Notes: generated by a model not told the origin, from the letters alone. Counted from the first letter of the stretch, positions 24,733 to 33,517 are shown. The stretch: DNA of 64,000 bases from Hwangdonia lutea (GCF_032814565.1 NZ_CP136521.1:372001-436000), one strand, 5' to 3'. Translations and numbers: made by a program.

Positions 24733-27700
24733 ATGAGTTTTTTAGATTCTGTACTAAAAATGTTTGTTGGCGATAAATCCAAACAAGATGTAAAGGCTTT
24801 AATGCCCATCGTTGAAAAAGTTAAAACTTTTGAAGCGGCTCTGGAAGCCTTATCGCACGACGAACTAAGAGCTAAAACAGCCGAATTTAAAGGGATTATT
24901 GCCGAAACGCGCAAACCTTTTAACGATAAAAAAGAAGCCCTTTTAAAAGAAGCCGAAGCTACCGAAGATATTGATAGACGCGAAGATATTTACCAAGAGG
25001 TTGATAAAATTGAAGACGAATCTTACGAAGCTGTTGAAAACACCTTAAACGATATTTTACCCGAAGCTTTTGCCGTGGTTAAAGAAACCGCAAAACGCTT
25101 TATGAACAACACAAGCATTACAGTAAATGCCAATGAGTTCGACAGAAGTTTATCGGGCGATAAAACCTATGTAACGCTTGATGGCGATCATGCCATTTGG
25201 GCAAATTCTTGGGATGCCGCCGGAAAACCCATTACTTGGGATATGGTGCACTACGATGTGCAGCTAATTGGTGGTGTGGCACTGCACCAAGGTAAAATTG
25301 CCGAAATGCAAACCGGTGAAGGTAAAACCTTGGTAGCAACATTGCCGGTGTACTTAAACGCACTTACCGGAAAAGGGGTGCATTTGGTAACGGTAAACGA
25401 TTATTTGGCAAAACGTGACAGCGCGTGGATGGCTCCTATTTTTGAGTTTCATGGGTTAAGCGTCGATTGTATTGATTATCATCAACCAAACTCCGCAGCA
25501 CGTATAAAAGCCTATAACGCCGATATTACTTACGGTACCAACAACGAATTTGGTTTCGATTATTTACGTGATAATATGGCACATTCGCCAGATGATTTGG
25601 TACAGCGTCCGCACCACTACGCCATTGTTGATGAGGTGGATTCGGTTTTAGTGGATGATGCACGAACACCATTGATTATTTCTGGTCCCATTCCACAAGG
25701 TGAACACCACGAGTTTAACGAATTGAAACCAAAAGTTGACGATATTGTTTCGGTACAGCGCAAATATTTAACGGGCGTTTTGGCCGAGGCTAAAAAACTC
25801 ATTAAAGCGGGCGACACTAAAGAAGGTGGGTTTCAGCTGTTACGTGTGTATCGCGGTATTCCAAAAAACAAAGCCCTTATTAAGTTTTTATCTGAAGAAG
25901 GTGTAAAACAACTGCTTCAAAAAACCGAAAACTTTTATATGCAGGACAACAACCGCGAAATGCCAAAGGTTGATGCCGAATTGTACTATGTTATTGAAGA
26001 AAAAAACAATCAAATTGAGTTAACCGATAAAGGGATTGAATACCTTTCTGGAAAAGATAACCCAGACTTTTTCATCATGCCGGAAATTGGTATTGAAATT
26101 GCTAAAATTGAAGAACAAGGCTTGTCGGCTGAAGAAGAAGCCAACCTTAAAGAAGAATTATTCAAGGAATTCGGGGTAAAATCGGAGCGTATTCACACTT
26201 TAAATCAGCTTTTAAAAGCTTATGCTTTATTTGAAAAAGACACCCAATACGTGGTGATGGACAATAAAGTAATGATTGTTGACGAGCAAACGGGTCGTAT
26301 TATGGATGGGCGCCGTTATTCTGACGGATTGCACCAAGCCATTGAAGCCAAAGAAAACGTAAAAATTGAAGATGCCACCCAAACCTTTGCTACGGTAACC
26401 CTTCAAAATTACTTTAGAATGTACCGCAAACTGTCGGGTATGACGGGTACTGCGGTTACAGAAGCTGGTGAATTCTGGGAAATCTATAAATTGGATGTGG
26501 TTGAAATACCAACAAACCGCCCCATTGCCAGAGACGATAAAGAAGATTTGGTTTATAAAACCAAACGCGAAAAATACAACGCGGTTATTGATGATGTTAC
26601 AAAATTATCAGAGGCTGGTCGTCCGGTTTTAATAGGAACCACCTCGGTTGAAATTTCCGAATTACTTGGTAAAATGTTGAGTATTCGCAAAATATCGCAC
26701 AATGTATTAAATGCAAAACAGCACAAAAAAGAGGCCGAAATTGTAGATCAGGCAGGCCGACCCGGACAAGTAACCATAGCCACCAATATGGCGGGTCGTG
26801 GTACCGATATTAAGTTAAGCGATGAAGTTAAAGCAGCCGGAGGTTTAGCCATTGTGGGCACCGAGCGCCATGATTCACGTCGTGTAGACCGCCAGTTGCG
26901 TGGTCGTGCCGGTCGTCAAGGAGACCCGGGAAGCTCGCAATTTTACGTATCGTTGGAAGATAATTTAATGCGTTTATTTGGAAGTGAACGTATTGCCAAA
27001 ATGATGGACCGCATGGGATTAAAAGAAGGCGAAGTGATTCAGCATTCCATGATTTCAAAATCCATTGAGCGTGCCCAGAAAAAAGTTGAGGAAAATAACT
27101 TTGGTGTTCGTAAGCGCTTGTTGGAATACGATGATGTTATGAACGCCCAACGTGAAGTGGTTTACAAACGTCGCCACCACGCGTTATTTGGTGAGCGCTT
27201 GCGCGTAGATTTAGCCAACATGATTTTTGATACTTCGGAAGGTATTGCCGAAACCAATAAAGGCGCCAACGATTATAAGAATTTCGAGTTTGAATTGATT
27301 CGTTATTTCTCCATGAGTTCGCCTATTTCTGAAGAAGAATTCGGAAAGCTTTCGGCACAGGAAATCACCTCGAAAATATACAATGCCGCTTTTGATAATT
27401 ACAAGGAAAAAATGGCTCGAAATGCCGATATTGCTTTCCCAGTTATTAAAAATGTTTACGAAACGCAGCGTGATAAATTCAAACGTATTGTAGTGCCGTT
27501 TACCGATGGCGTAAAAAGCCTAAACGTGGTAACCGATTTGGAGAAAGCCTACGAATCTGGCGGAAAACAATTAATTACCGATTTTGAGAAAAACATCACA
27601 CTCGCCATTATCGACGATGCTTGGAAAACCCATTTACGTAAAATGGACGAATTAAAACAATCGGTACAGTTGGCGGTTCACGAACAAAAAGACCCCTTAT

Positions 27701-28086
27701 TAATTTACAAATTTGAGGCCTTTGAGTTGTTTAAAGCGATGATTGACCAAGTGAATAAAGATGTGATTTCATTCTTATTTAAAGGGGAATTGCCTCAAGA
27801 AACACAAGACACCATTCAAGAAGCGCGAGCCCGTAAACAGGAAAAACTAAATATCCAAAAAGACGAGATTCCTAATTTAGACGAGCGTTCTGCGCAAAAC
27901 AGAGCGGCAGGAAATACGCAGCGCCAACAGGAAGTGGTTGAAACCATTGTTCGGGACCGACCAAAAATTGGGCGTAACGACCGTGTTACCATCAAACATG
28001 TATTAAATGGTGAAAACAAAACCTTAAAGTACAAACAAGCCGAACCTTTAATTGCCAAAGGCGATTGGGTTTTAGTTGAAGATTAA
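24733..28086 (+). CDS. secA: preprotein translocase ATPase SecA
   Basis: The 1117 residues are longer than E. coli SecA (901), as is usual in Bacteroidota, owing to insertions such as a charged stretch near 60-100. MQTGEGKTL near 192 is Walker A, TNNEFGFDYLRDNM near 267 and VDEVDSVLVDDARTPLIISG near 298 are NBD1 motifs. IATNMAGRGTDIKL near 675 and RQLRGRAGRQGDPGSSQFY near 719 are NBD2 motifs, and KRLLEYDDVMN near 796 lies in the helical scaffold. The C-terminus has no Cys-rich SEC-C metal site; instead it ends with a basic KIGRNDRVTIKH block. SecA drives protein export through SecYEG at the inner membrane. It is monocistronic with a downstream terminator. Confidence 0.99.
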   Translation: MSFLDSVLKMFVGDKSKQDVKALMPIVEKVKTFEAALEALSHDELRAKTAEFKGIIAETRKPFNDKKEALLKEAEATEDIDRREDIYQEVDKIEDESYEAVENTLNDILPEAFAVVKETAKRFMNNTSITVNANEFDRSLSGDKTYVTLDGDHAIWANSWDAAGKPITWDMVHYDVQLIGGVALHQGKIAEMQTGEGKTLVATLPVYLNALTGKGVHLVTVNDYLAKRDSAWMAPIFEFHGLSVDCIDYHQPNSAARIKAYNADITYGTNNEFGFDYLRDNMAHSPDDLVQRPHHYAIVDEVDSVLVDDARTPLIISGPIPQGEHHEFNELKPKVDDIVSVQRKYLTGVLAEAKKLIKAGDTKEGGFQLLRVYRGIPKNKALIKFLSEEGVKQLLQKTENFYMQDNNREMPKVDAELYYVIEEKNNQIELTDKGIEYLSGKDNPDFFIMPEIGIEIAKIEEQGLSAEEEANLKEELFKEFGVKSERIHTLNQLLKAYALFEKDTQYVVMDNKVMIVDEQTGRIMDGRRYSDGLHQAIEAKENVKIEDATQTFATVTLQNYFRMYRKLSGMTGTAVTEAGEFWEIYKLDVVEIPTNRPIARDDKEDLVYKTKREKYNAVIDDVTKLSEAGRPVLIGTTSVEISELLGKMLSIRKISHNVLNAKQHKKEAEIVDQAGRPGQVTIATNMAGRGTDIKLSDEVKAAGGLAIVGTERHDSRRVDRQLRGRAGRQGDPGSSQFYVSLEDNLMRLFGSERIAKMMDRMGLKEGEVIQHSMISKSIERAQKKVEENNFGVRKRLLEYDDVMNAQREVVYKRRHHALFGERLRVDLANMIFDTSEGIAETNKGANDYKNFEFELIRYFSMSSPISEEEFGKLSAQEITSKIYNAAFDNYKEKMARNADIAFPVIKNVYETQRDKFKRIVVPFTDGVKSLNVVTDLEKAYESGGKQLITDFEKNITLAIIDDAWKTHLRKMDELKQSVQLAVHEQKDPLLIYKFEAFELFKAMIDQVNKDVISFLFKGELPQETQDTIQEARARKQEKLNIQKDEIPNLDERSAQNRAAGNTQRQQEVVETIVRDRPKIGRNDRVTIKHVLNGENKTLKYKQAEPLIAKGDWVLVED

Positions 28087-28090
28087 TCAA

Positions 28091-28110
28091 ATTCCTGCGA
28101 AAGCAGGAAT
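28091..28110. repeat. REP-like hairpin (ATTCCTGC-GAAA-GCAGGAAT)
   Basis: A perfect 8-base-pair stem with a GAAA loop, just after the secA stop. It has the same core as the inverted pair at 23193-23325. Confidence 0.75.
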
Positions 28111-28124
28111 CCAATAATTATAAA

Positions 28125-28153
28125 ATCCTGATAGTTTACTATCGGGATTTTTT
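28125..28153 (+). terminator. Rho-independent terminator of secA
   Basis: The stem ATCCTGATAG / CTATCGGGAT with a TTTA loop is followed by a T-run. A near-copy ends the next gene at 28804-28833. Confidence 0.85.
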
Positions 28154-28258
28154 ATTTCAATAAACTTGATCGTTTTGGATTTTTTAAATGAAAGAAATAA
28201 TACTGTTTTATTTTTTGTAACTTACTGAATATCAACAACTAATTAAACAACTAAATTT

Positions 28259-28780
28259 ATGAAAACAAAATTAGCATTTACATTGATTTTAATTTTTGGA
28301 ATTTTAATCACAGGATGTAAACAGGAAGAACAAAAAATTGAAGTTGAAGAAGTAAAAATTGACCTTATAAATGATGCCTTTCCCGAAGCAAAACAAGAGG
28401 TAAAGAAAACCATGGACAGTATTGCCAAAAGTGCGCAAGATGGCAACATTGATAAGTTAATCTCTTTCCATGCTTACAGCCCAAAGTTTACTGAATTTAA
28501 AGATGGACAGCCCCGAAATGACGGCGAAGCAAACGAAAAATACGAACGCCATGTTTTTGGTTCTGTATCAGAAATATTAAAGTTTGATATGAACGATATG
28601 AAAATAGCGGTTTACGGCGACGTTGCAAATGTAACGCTACATACAGATTTTCACTTAAAATTTGGAGAAGATCTCGTGGTGGTTAACGAACAAATGACCT
28701 TGTTACTTGTAAAAACTAAAACTGGTTGGAGAATAGTACATGAACATCATTCACCTTTAAAAAAGGAAGAAAACGAATAA
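28259..28780 (+). CDS. SnoaL/DUF4440-like lipoprotein
   Basis: The 173 residues start with a signal peptide ending in lipobox LITGC near 16-20, so the mature protein is lipid-anchored. After an acidic linker (EEQKIEVEEVKID) comes an NTF2-like fold typical of SnoaL/DUF4440 proteins: a helical start (AKQEVKKTMDSIAKSAQDGN), a YSPKFTEFKDG strand, and a final VKTKTGWRIVHEHHS strand-turn with the usual Trp-Arg-Ile/Val-His pattern. Such domains bind small ligands or act as simple enzymes; the ligand here is unknown. It is a single gene with a terminator directly after it. Confidence 0.75.
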   Translation: MKTKLAFTLILIFGILITGCKQEEQKIEVEEVKIDLINDAFPEAKQEVKKTMDSIAKSAQDGNIDKLISFHAYSPKFTEFKDGQPRNDGEANEKYERHVFGSVSEILKFDMNDMKIAVYGDVANVTLHTDFHLKFGEDLVVVNEQMTLLLVKTKTGWRIVHEHHSPLKKEENE

Positions 28781-28803
28781 CAGCCTTTACACAAAATTTT
28801 AAA

Positions 28804-28833
28804 ATCCTGATAGTTACTATTGGGATTTTTTTT
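28804..28833 (+). terminator. Rho-independent terminator of the SnoaL-like lipoprotein gene
   Basis: The stem ATCCTGATAG / CTATTGGGAT has two G-T wobbles and a TTA loop, followed by at least seven T. It is nearly identical to the secA terminator, so the two may be duplicates. Confidence 0.8.
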
Positions 28834-28986
28834 GTTTTAATAGTATAAATCCTTTTGAATTTGTCAGAAAAAATATCTAATTTCGTTTACAGCATTATTA
28901 TGTGCATAAACTATGACACCCATAATTGGTGTATAATTAATATTAATTATATATAATTGTTATAGCCAATTTAAAAAAAGAGACGA

Positions 28987-29595
28987 ATGAATAGAAAATC
29001 TTTAATATGGATTGTAAGCATTTGGGTAGTTCTTACACTTGTAAACTACTACTTGGTTCCATATTTCATTGTCGCACTCGAATGGCTAATTCTTTCATTG
29101 GTTCTTCTAATATGGTCTATTGGACAAATCGTCAAGCTGATTAAGGAAAGAAAGAATTTAAGTCGACAGAGAATTGCTTCAGTTTTAGTCATTTCGAGTT
29201 TGTTCCTTTTAACGTTCTTTCGACAGCCTGTAAATCAGATTATTGAAAAAGCAGATTGGTACATATTCTTCAACAAACGGACAGAAGTAGTGGAACAAGT
29301 GAAGAACGGAGAACTTGAGCCAAATGTGAGTTGGAACGGATGGGTTTGTGAATTGCCTTACGAATTTCCTGTAATATCAAATGGTGGTAATGACATTGGA
29401 ATTTCTAAGAATGACAGCACGAATGAAGTGACCGTTACATTTTGGGTTTTTAGGAATTTCTTTAGTTCACCTTCAACTCATTTTGTATATACTAATCGAC
29501 CAGAAGATATTAAACATTACAATGAACTTAGTGAACGACATCCTGATGACAATTGGAAAATCGAAGAAAATTGGTATCGGACGTTTCACGAATGA
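28987..29595 (+). CDS. orphan membrane protein in a cassette-like unit
   Basis: This 202-residue protein is not recognised. Three hydrophobic segments lie near residues 7-24, 27-47 and 63-80, with a basic loop (KLIKERKNLSRQRIA) before the third. The remaining 110 residues are soluble, Trp- and Asn-rich, and probably periplasmic: LEPNVSWNGWVCELPYEFP and EVTVTFWVFRNFFSSPST. It is flanked on the left by an AT-rich tract ending GTTATAGCC and on the right by an attC-like palindrome 14 bases after its stop. Its context suggests a captured accessory gene. It is a real ORF by length and hydrophobicity pattern, but nothing says what it does. Confidence 0.6.
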   Translation: MNRKSLIWIVSIWVVLTLVNYYLVPYFIVALEWLILSLVLLIWSIGQIVKLIKERKNLSRQRIASVLVISSLFLLTFFRQPVNQIIEKADWYIFFNKRTEVVEQVKNGELEPNVSWNGWVCELPYEFPVISNGGNDIGISKNDSTNEVTVTFWVFRNFFSSPSTHFVYTNRPEDIKHYNELSERHPDDNWKIEENWYRTFHE

Positions 29596-29608
29596 ATAAA
29601 TAAAAACT

Positions 29609-29670
29609 GGCTACAACAACAGGTATAGTGCATGCCATGCGGGACACGCACCATACCCAAAACGTTGTGC
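29609..29670. repeat. attC-like imperfect palindrome
   Basis: The outer arms are GGCTACAAC at 29609-29617 and GTTGTGC at 29664-29670, which pair with one extra unpaired T on the left. The inner arms are GGTATAGTGC and GCACCATACC with one mismatch. The total of 62 bases, two nested stems with a spacer, and an extrahelical base resemble integron attC sites. The terminal 7-mers only partly fit RYYYAAC/GTTRRRY, and no integrase gene is in the window. Confidence 0.5.
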
Positions 29671-29833
29671 ATAATGTCGGAAAAACGAAATCCGAATTAA
29701 AAATTTGAGAATAAAAGAAACATTTTTGACAAATCGGAATAATAAATTTCGTTCTGATTTAAATAATTCGGCTGACAATAATGCGGAATAGAAACTGGAA
29801 GGAAATATAAACGACCTGAATAAAAATCTTTGA

Positions 29834-30112
29834 CTAAAAAAAAACAGTAAGTGGGAATCAATAGCTGACCTTATATGGGAAACGCCAACAACTCTGGAGG
29901 GAATTTTTGTTGCAATTCCTTACCTTATTTTTAATTCAATCGGTACAATTATTAAGGTGATTTTTTTATCATTAATCTCAATTTTGACTTTAAACAAATG
30001 GAAAAAATTGACAGACTTATGGAATAAAAAATACTTGAAAGATAATATTACAAATCCTTGGAATTTTGTTTTAGCTCTTGGGATTATTATTTTTTTGACA
30101 ATTATATTCTAA
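29834..30112 (+). pseudogene. decayed small membrane-protein ORF
   Basis: From 29834 to the TAA at 30110-30112 the frame is open for 92 codons and encodes SKWESIADLIWETPTTLEG, then two hydrophobic segments (VAIPYLIFNSIG... and FVLALGIIIFLTIIF) around a Trp/Lys-rich loop. There is no ATG in this frame. In-frame stops TGA (29831) and a TAG further upstream interrupt what looks like a hydrophilic extension (KFRSDLNNSADNNAE, then KLEGNINDLNKNL). It is best read as a degraded gene in the second cassette-like unit after the attC-like site. A short functional ORF with an unusual start is less likely. Confidence 0.4.
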
Positions 30113-30408
30113 AACTAAAAGAAACACTATGCACAACACCGTGTCCTATGAAAAGCACTAGCCTAGTTCTTCAAAGTTAATATTTTATTTTTTAATTACC
30201 TCATAATGAAGTTTCTGTGGTGTTGGAATGTTAGCAATTCCGATAGGATTGTTAACATTTCTATGTCCTTTAAATAACTTGCTCAGCAAAAAATTCTCCG
30301 ACTTTCTATTCGGTATGTATGTACTAATATAGCTACTAAAACACAAAACAAAATCATATCCAAAAACAAAAGACTTATCGGTTTAAAAATATAAGCTAGC
30401 AAAAATGT
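30113..30408. other. gene-free stretch with a possible second cassette boundary
   Basis: No ORF with protein-like features is seen. GCACAACACC at 30131-30140 mirrors the GTTGTGC end of the attC-like site, and CAACACC/GGTGTTG (30134-30140 and 30219-30225) can pair across 78 bases. The rest is AT-rich with no recognisable site. Confidence 0.35.
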
Positions 30409-30516
30409 GCGTTAGGGATTGAAATGGAAATCCTTTTTGTGAGGCACGAGCAAAAAGATTGTATTGGAAAGCCCGACCCTGCTTCGGGAGCCCCAGCGAC
30501 CAAGTGGGGTAACGCC
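30409..30516 (+). repeat. GCGTTAGGGATTG...GGGTAACGCC element, copy B
   Basis: It begins GCGTTAGGGATTGAAATGG, has an ATCCTTTTT...AAAAAGAT stem around GAGGCACGAG, then GGAAAGCCCGACCC, and ends GGGGTAACGCC. It shares this internal layout with copy D (35967-36071). It ends 45 bases from the stop of the minus-strand gene at 30561. Confidence 0.8.
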
Positions 30517-30560
30517 AAAAAAATAAAAAAAAATTCAAAAAATTAAAGAAGAAGTAAACC

Positions 30561-32144
30561 CTACTGCATCACCACATTGCTGTACTTGGCATTAACCACA
30601 ATGGTTTTGTTGGTTTCGGTGTTATTGGTTGTAAACGAAGAGAGGTTATTATCGGTAGTTTTTTCGGGGTGCTTAAAGCGTGTGCGCGTGCCTTTGTACT
30701 GCAAATTATGGCCTGCTTTTGGCAGCGTTATTACGGCATCGCTGTTTTGAAGAATAAGGTTTAAATTGTTAAAAGCATCGTCGATTTTTAAGATTTTCAG
30801 GTTGCCAATGCTGCCATCGATTATGGCGCTACCCAATAGATTTTGTATTTCGATATTTGAAGAATTGGCGCTTAACACCAACTGCCTTACATTGTTTAAC
30901 TCGGCATGTTCAACGTATTTTAAATTGAGTTCTCCCAAATTCCAATGCGTAACGTAAACTGGCGAATAGGAAGCATTAATGGAAGTAGAACTCCCATTAA
31001 TGCTGTGTGCTGTAAATTTGGTATGCGACAAATCGGCGTGTAAATTATCGATGTTTGCTGCGAATTCTATTTCGCCATGCCTAACGTTGACTTTCAATTT
31101 AGCGCCTTTTGGCATTTTAATCCGGATGGTTTTTTTAACTTTTGAGTTCGACTTTTTGTTAACCAAACGTTCGATTAAAACACGACGTTCGTCGGATAGT
31201 TTTTTGCGTTCTTTCGCGTGTTTTTTATGAGCTTCTACTCGTTCTTTATGAGCCATTGCTTGAGCTTTTGCCCTTTTTTCGTGGGCTTTTGCTTGAGCTT
31301 CTACCCGTTGCTTATGGGCTTTTACTTGTGCTTGGGTTCGTTCTTTATGGGCTTCAACACGTTCTGCTTGTGCTTCCATACGTTCTGCAAAACGTTTGCC
31401 CCAAGCTTCCATTTTTTCAGCATAGGCTTCGTTGTCCCATTTGCCTTCAAACTTTTCAGCCCATTCTTCCATTTGTTCGGCGTATTTTTCGCCCCATTCT
31501 TTTCCGAATTTCTCGCCCCATGCCTTCATTTTCTCTTCATATTCTTTACCAAACTTTTTCTCGAAATTTTTGGTATATTCTTCCATATATTTTTCGCCGT
31601 CTTTTTTATAGGCTTTATAGTCAAATTGAATTTTATCAACACCTTCTGGCAATTCGGGTAACTCCGGCATTTTTGGCATTTTAGGTAATTCCGGAAGTTC
31701 TGGTAATTCTGGCATATCGGACATATCAAAATGAAAATCGAAATCGGGCATATCTGCCAATTCAAACTTTAACTCTTTTAATACGGCGTGCACCGCTTCA
31801 TTATCCTCACCGCCACTATAGGCCCAACGGGATGATGAATGCCCTCTGGTTTTAATGGAAACCTGGTCTTGCGAACCCGAAACATTAACCTCCCAGTCTT
31901 TTAAAGCGGCTTGCAATTCTTCTTGACTTAAATCGTCGCTTTCTATATAGGCTTCAATTTCTACGGTGCCCTTGTTCCAAGTGTCGAACACAATATTGCA
32001 ATAACTTGTGCTTAAATCGATGGTAACATCTTTATCTACTTTAATGGATTGCGATACTTTAGTTAGTTTTTGTTGAGCCAGTAAACCACTCGAAATTAAA
32101 AACACTAAAGCAAATTGTTTGATTTTTATAATTGTCTTGTTCAT
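30561..32144 (-). CDS. secreted protein with charged helical repeats and DUF4097/adhesin-like C-terminus
   Basis: The 527 residues begin with a signal peptide (ALVFLISSGLLAQ). The region near 22-105 has short beta strands (VDKDVTIDLSTSYCNIVFDTW). It is followed by an acidic-proline tract with repeated MPELPELP units near 145-168. Then about 130 highly charged residues follow, first EKFGKEWGEKYAEQMEEW-type units, then a basic stretch of about 60 residues in repeats such as KAHKQRVEAQ and HKERVEAHKK. Residues 335-527 are beta-rich (KLKVNVRHGEIEF, ASYSPVYVTHWNLGELNL), like DUF4097/DUF2807 beta-solenoid domains. It is the third gene of an ECF sigma/anti-sigma operon, so it is probably a regulated envelope component. 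The function is unknown. Confidence 0.7.
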   Translation of the reverse strand: MNKTIIKIKQFALVFLISSGLLAQQKLTKVSQSIKVDKDVTIDLSTSYCNIVFDTWNKGTVEIEAYIESDDLSQEELQAALKDWEVNVSGSQDQVSIKTRGHSSSRWAYSGGEDNEAVHAVLKELKFELADMPDFDFHFDMSDMPELPELPELPKMPKMPELPELPEGVDKIQFDYKAYKKDGEKYMEEYTKNFEKKFGKEYEEKMKAWGEKFGKEWGEKYAEQMEEWAEKFEGKWDNEAYAEKMEAWGKRFAERMEAQAERVEAHKERTQAQVKAHKQRVEAQAKAHEKRAKAQAMAHKERVEAHKKHAKERKKLSDERRVLIERLVNKKSNSKVKKTIRIKMPKGAKLKVNVRHGEIEFAANIDNLHADLSHTKFTAHSINGSSTSINASYSPVYVTHWNLGELNLKYVEHAELNNVRQLVLSANSSNIEIQNLLGSAIIDGSIGNLKILKIDDAFNNLNLILQNSDAVITLPKAGHNLQYKGTRTRFKHPEKTTDNNLSSFTTNNTETNKTIVVNAKYSNVVMQ

Positions 32145-32155
32145 TTTTTGATTTT

Positions 32156-32725
32156 TTAGATGGATTGTTTTACTTCTTCAAAGTTATCTTCAGAAGTTTG
32201 TAATTCGCTTAACTGCGACCGTAAACGATGCAACAGATTTAAACGAAATTTTAAATTATCGATTAATGCATTTACCGTTAACTCGCTGGGTCCAGATTCG
32301 GTTAATTCCACCGATAAGCGTTGGTATTCCTTATCCAGTTCATTCAACTGCAATAAATAGCCATCAAAAACCGCTTTGGTATCTGGCGTATATTTCATTT
32401 TAGACAACTCTAAATTGATGCTTGCCAAATAATAATCTTCAACCTTTTTTAACCCGGGAGATACATCGCCCAATGTTTTAATTTCAGCGGTATTTGTGGT
32501 TGCTATTTCTGTAGTATCATCGGGCTGAAGGTATTGATAAACCCCAATGCCCAACCCTAAAAACACGACTAAACCAGCTGCTATTTGCATCCAATAAAAA
32601 ATTGGTTTTGGCTGTTTAGGAAACGCATCATCCAGCTTTTCAAGAAATCTATCCTGATGGTTTTTTGGCATTTTTACGTGTAAAGCCTCATCCTCTTTAA
32701 ATAACTCTCTAATGTCTCGTGCCAT
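32156..32725 (-). CDS. anti-sigma factor-like single-pass membrane protein
   Basis: The 189 residues comprise an N-terminal cytoplasmic part of about 40 residues (MARDIRELFKEDEALHVKMP, then FLEKLDDAFPK), one membrane helix near 44-63 (MQIAAGLVVFLGLGIGVYQY), and a periplasmic helical region rich in Leu and Glu that is probably coiled. The start lies 17 bases inside the sigma factor gene, so the two are translationally coupled. The layout is that of an inner-membrane anti-sigma factor, although no classical zinc-binding anti-sigma motif is present. Confidence 0.75.
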   Translation of the reverse strand: MARDIRELFKEDEALHVKMPKNHQDRFLEKLDDAFPKQPKPIFYWMQIAAGLVVFLGLGIGVYQYLQPDDTTEIATTNTAEIKTLGDVSPGLKKVEDYYLASINLELSKMKYTPDTKAVFDGYLLQLNELDKEYQRLSVELTESGPSELTVNALIDNLKFRLNLLHRLRSQLSELQTSEDNFEEVKQSI

Positions 32726-33260
32726 TTTTTTTAAGTGTTAACAGTTCTTGTAATTTTGCTTTACCTCTAAATAACTGGGTGCGCGATGCCACTTCGGTAA
32801 TATTTAAAATCTCCGATATTTCCTGATGGTCGTAACCCTCAATCAAATACAGCATCACCACATATTGGTATTTATCCGGTAAATTATTTATCGCCAATTT
32901 TACATCCTTTAATGTAATGGCATCGTCTACCAACCATTTGTCGTCATTATGGGCATCAACCACTTTTAGGTGCACCTCGTCCAATGCCACAAGTTTTTGC
33001 TTTTTAGACTTCAAAAAATCAATGCTTTTATTAACAACAATGCGTTTTAACCAGGCGCCAAAAGTAACTTCAGCCTTGTATTGGTGCAGTTTAGAAAACG
33101 CTTTAATAAAGGCTTCCTGCACCACATCTTCGGCATCATTAGCATTTTTTAAAAAACGGTGGGCCACAATATACATCCCGTCGCAGTACTGGTTGTATAA
33201 CTGCAATTGGGCTTTCCGGTTGTTTTGTTTACATTGTTCAATAATGTCAACTTTAAACAT
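32709..33260 (-). CDS. ECF RNA polymerase sigma factor
   Basis: The product is 183 residues from the ATG ending at 33260. Region 2 has YIVAHRFLKNANDAEDVVQE and AFIKAFSKLHQYKAEVTFGAWL near 29-68. Region 4 has LPDKYQYVVMLYLIEGYDHQ and EISEILNITEVASRTQLFRG near 132-170, the helix-turn-helix that reads the -35 box. I preferred this start because the longer frame adds 11 residues without homology to the family. It heads a three-gene operon with its anti-sigma factor and a secreted charged-repeat protein, which is probably its output or sensor partner. Confidence 0.92.
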   Translation of the reverse strand: MFKVDIIEQCKQNNRKAQLQLYNQYCDGMYIVAHRFLKNANDAEDVVQEAFIKAFSKLHQYKAEVTFGAWLKRIVVNKSIDFLKSKKQKLVALDEVHLKVVDAHNDDKWLVDDAITLKDVKLAINNLPDKYQYVVMLYLIEGYDHQEISEILNITEVASRTQLFRGKAKLQELLTLKKNGTRH

Positions 33261-33380
33261 GCTAATTCTTCGTTTGGTTCCAACCCACATCACATGGGAT
33301 TAAGTTAGTCATTATAAAAGACGATTAAAAAAGTAAGCTGTTGCAAAAAATCAATACTTTTTTATAAAAATAAGAATTTG

Positions 33381-33517
33381 GGCGTTCCCTACGCTCATAC
33401 CTACAAGGTATTCAAAACCTTGCAGGATCGCTCCGGTCGGGCTATTCGCTACAAGTCCTCGGTCGCCCCGATAACTATCGGGTCTCCCTGTGGGCTTTTC
33501 ACTGCTATCCCTAACGC
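33381..33517 (-). repeat. GCGTTAGGGATTG...GGGTAACGCC element, copy C
   Basis: Read on the minus strand it begins GCGTTAGGGATAGCAGTG, then AAAAGCCCAC, contains CCCGATAGTTATCGGG, AATAGCCCGACC and an internal CAAGG...CCTTG hairpin, and ends GGGAACGCCC. It is closest to copy A. It occupies most of the 377-base divergent gap between the sigma operon and the DUF2911 gene; the rest of that gap shows degenerate GACCGAAGAC-type repeats like those beside copy A. Confidence 0.75.

Noticed and set aside
31218-31684. Two overlapping plus-strand frames of about 145 residues rich in Phe, Cys and Leu
   Set aside because: They are antisense to the repetitive charged region of the gene at 30561-32144. The repeat composition keeps the antisense frames open; there is no other support.
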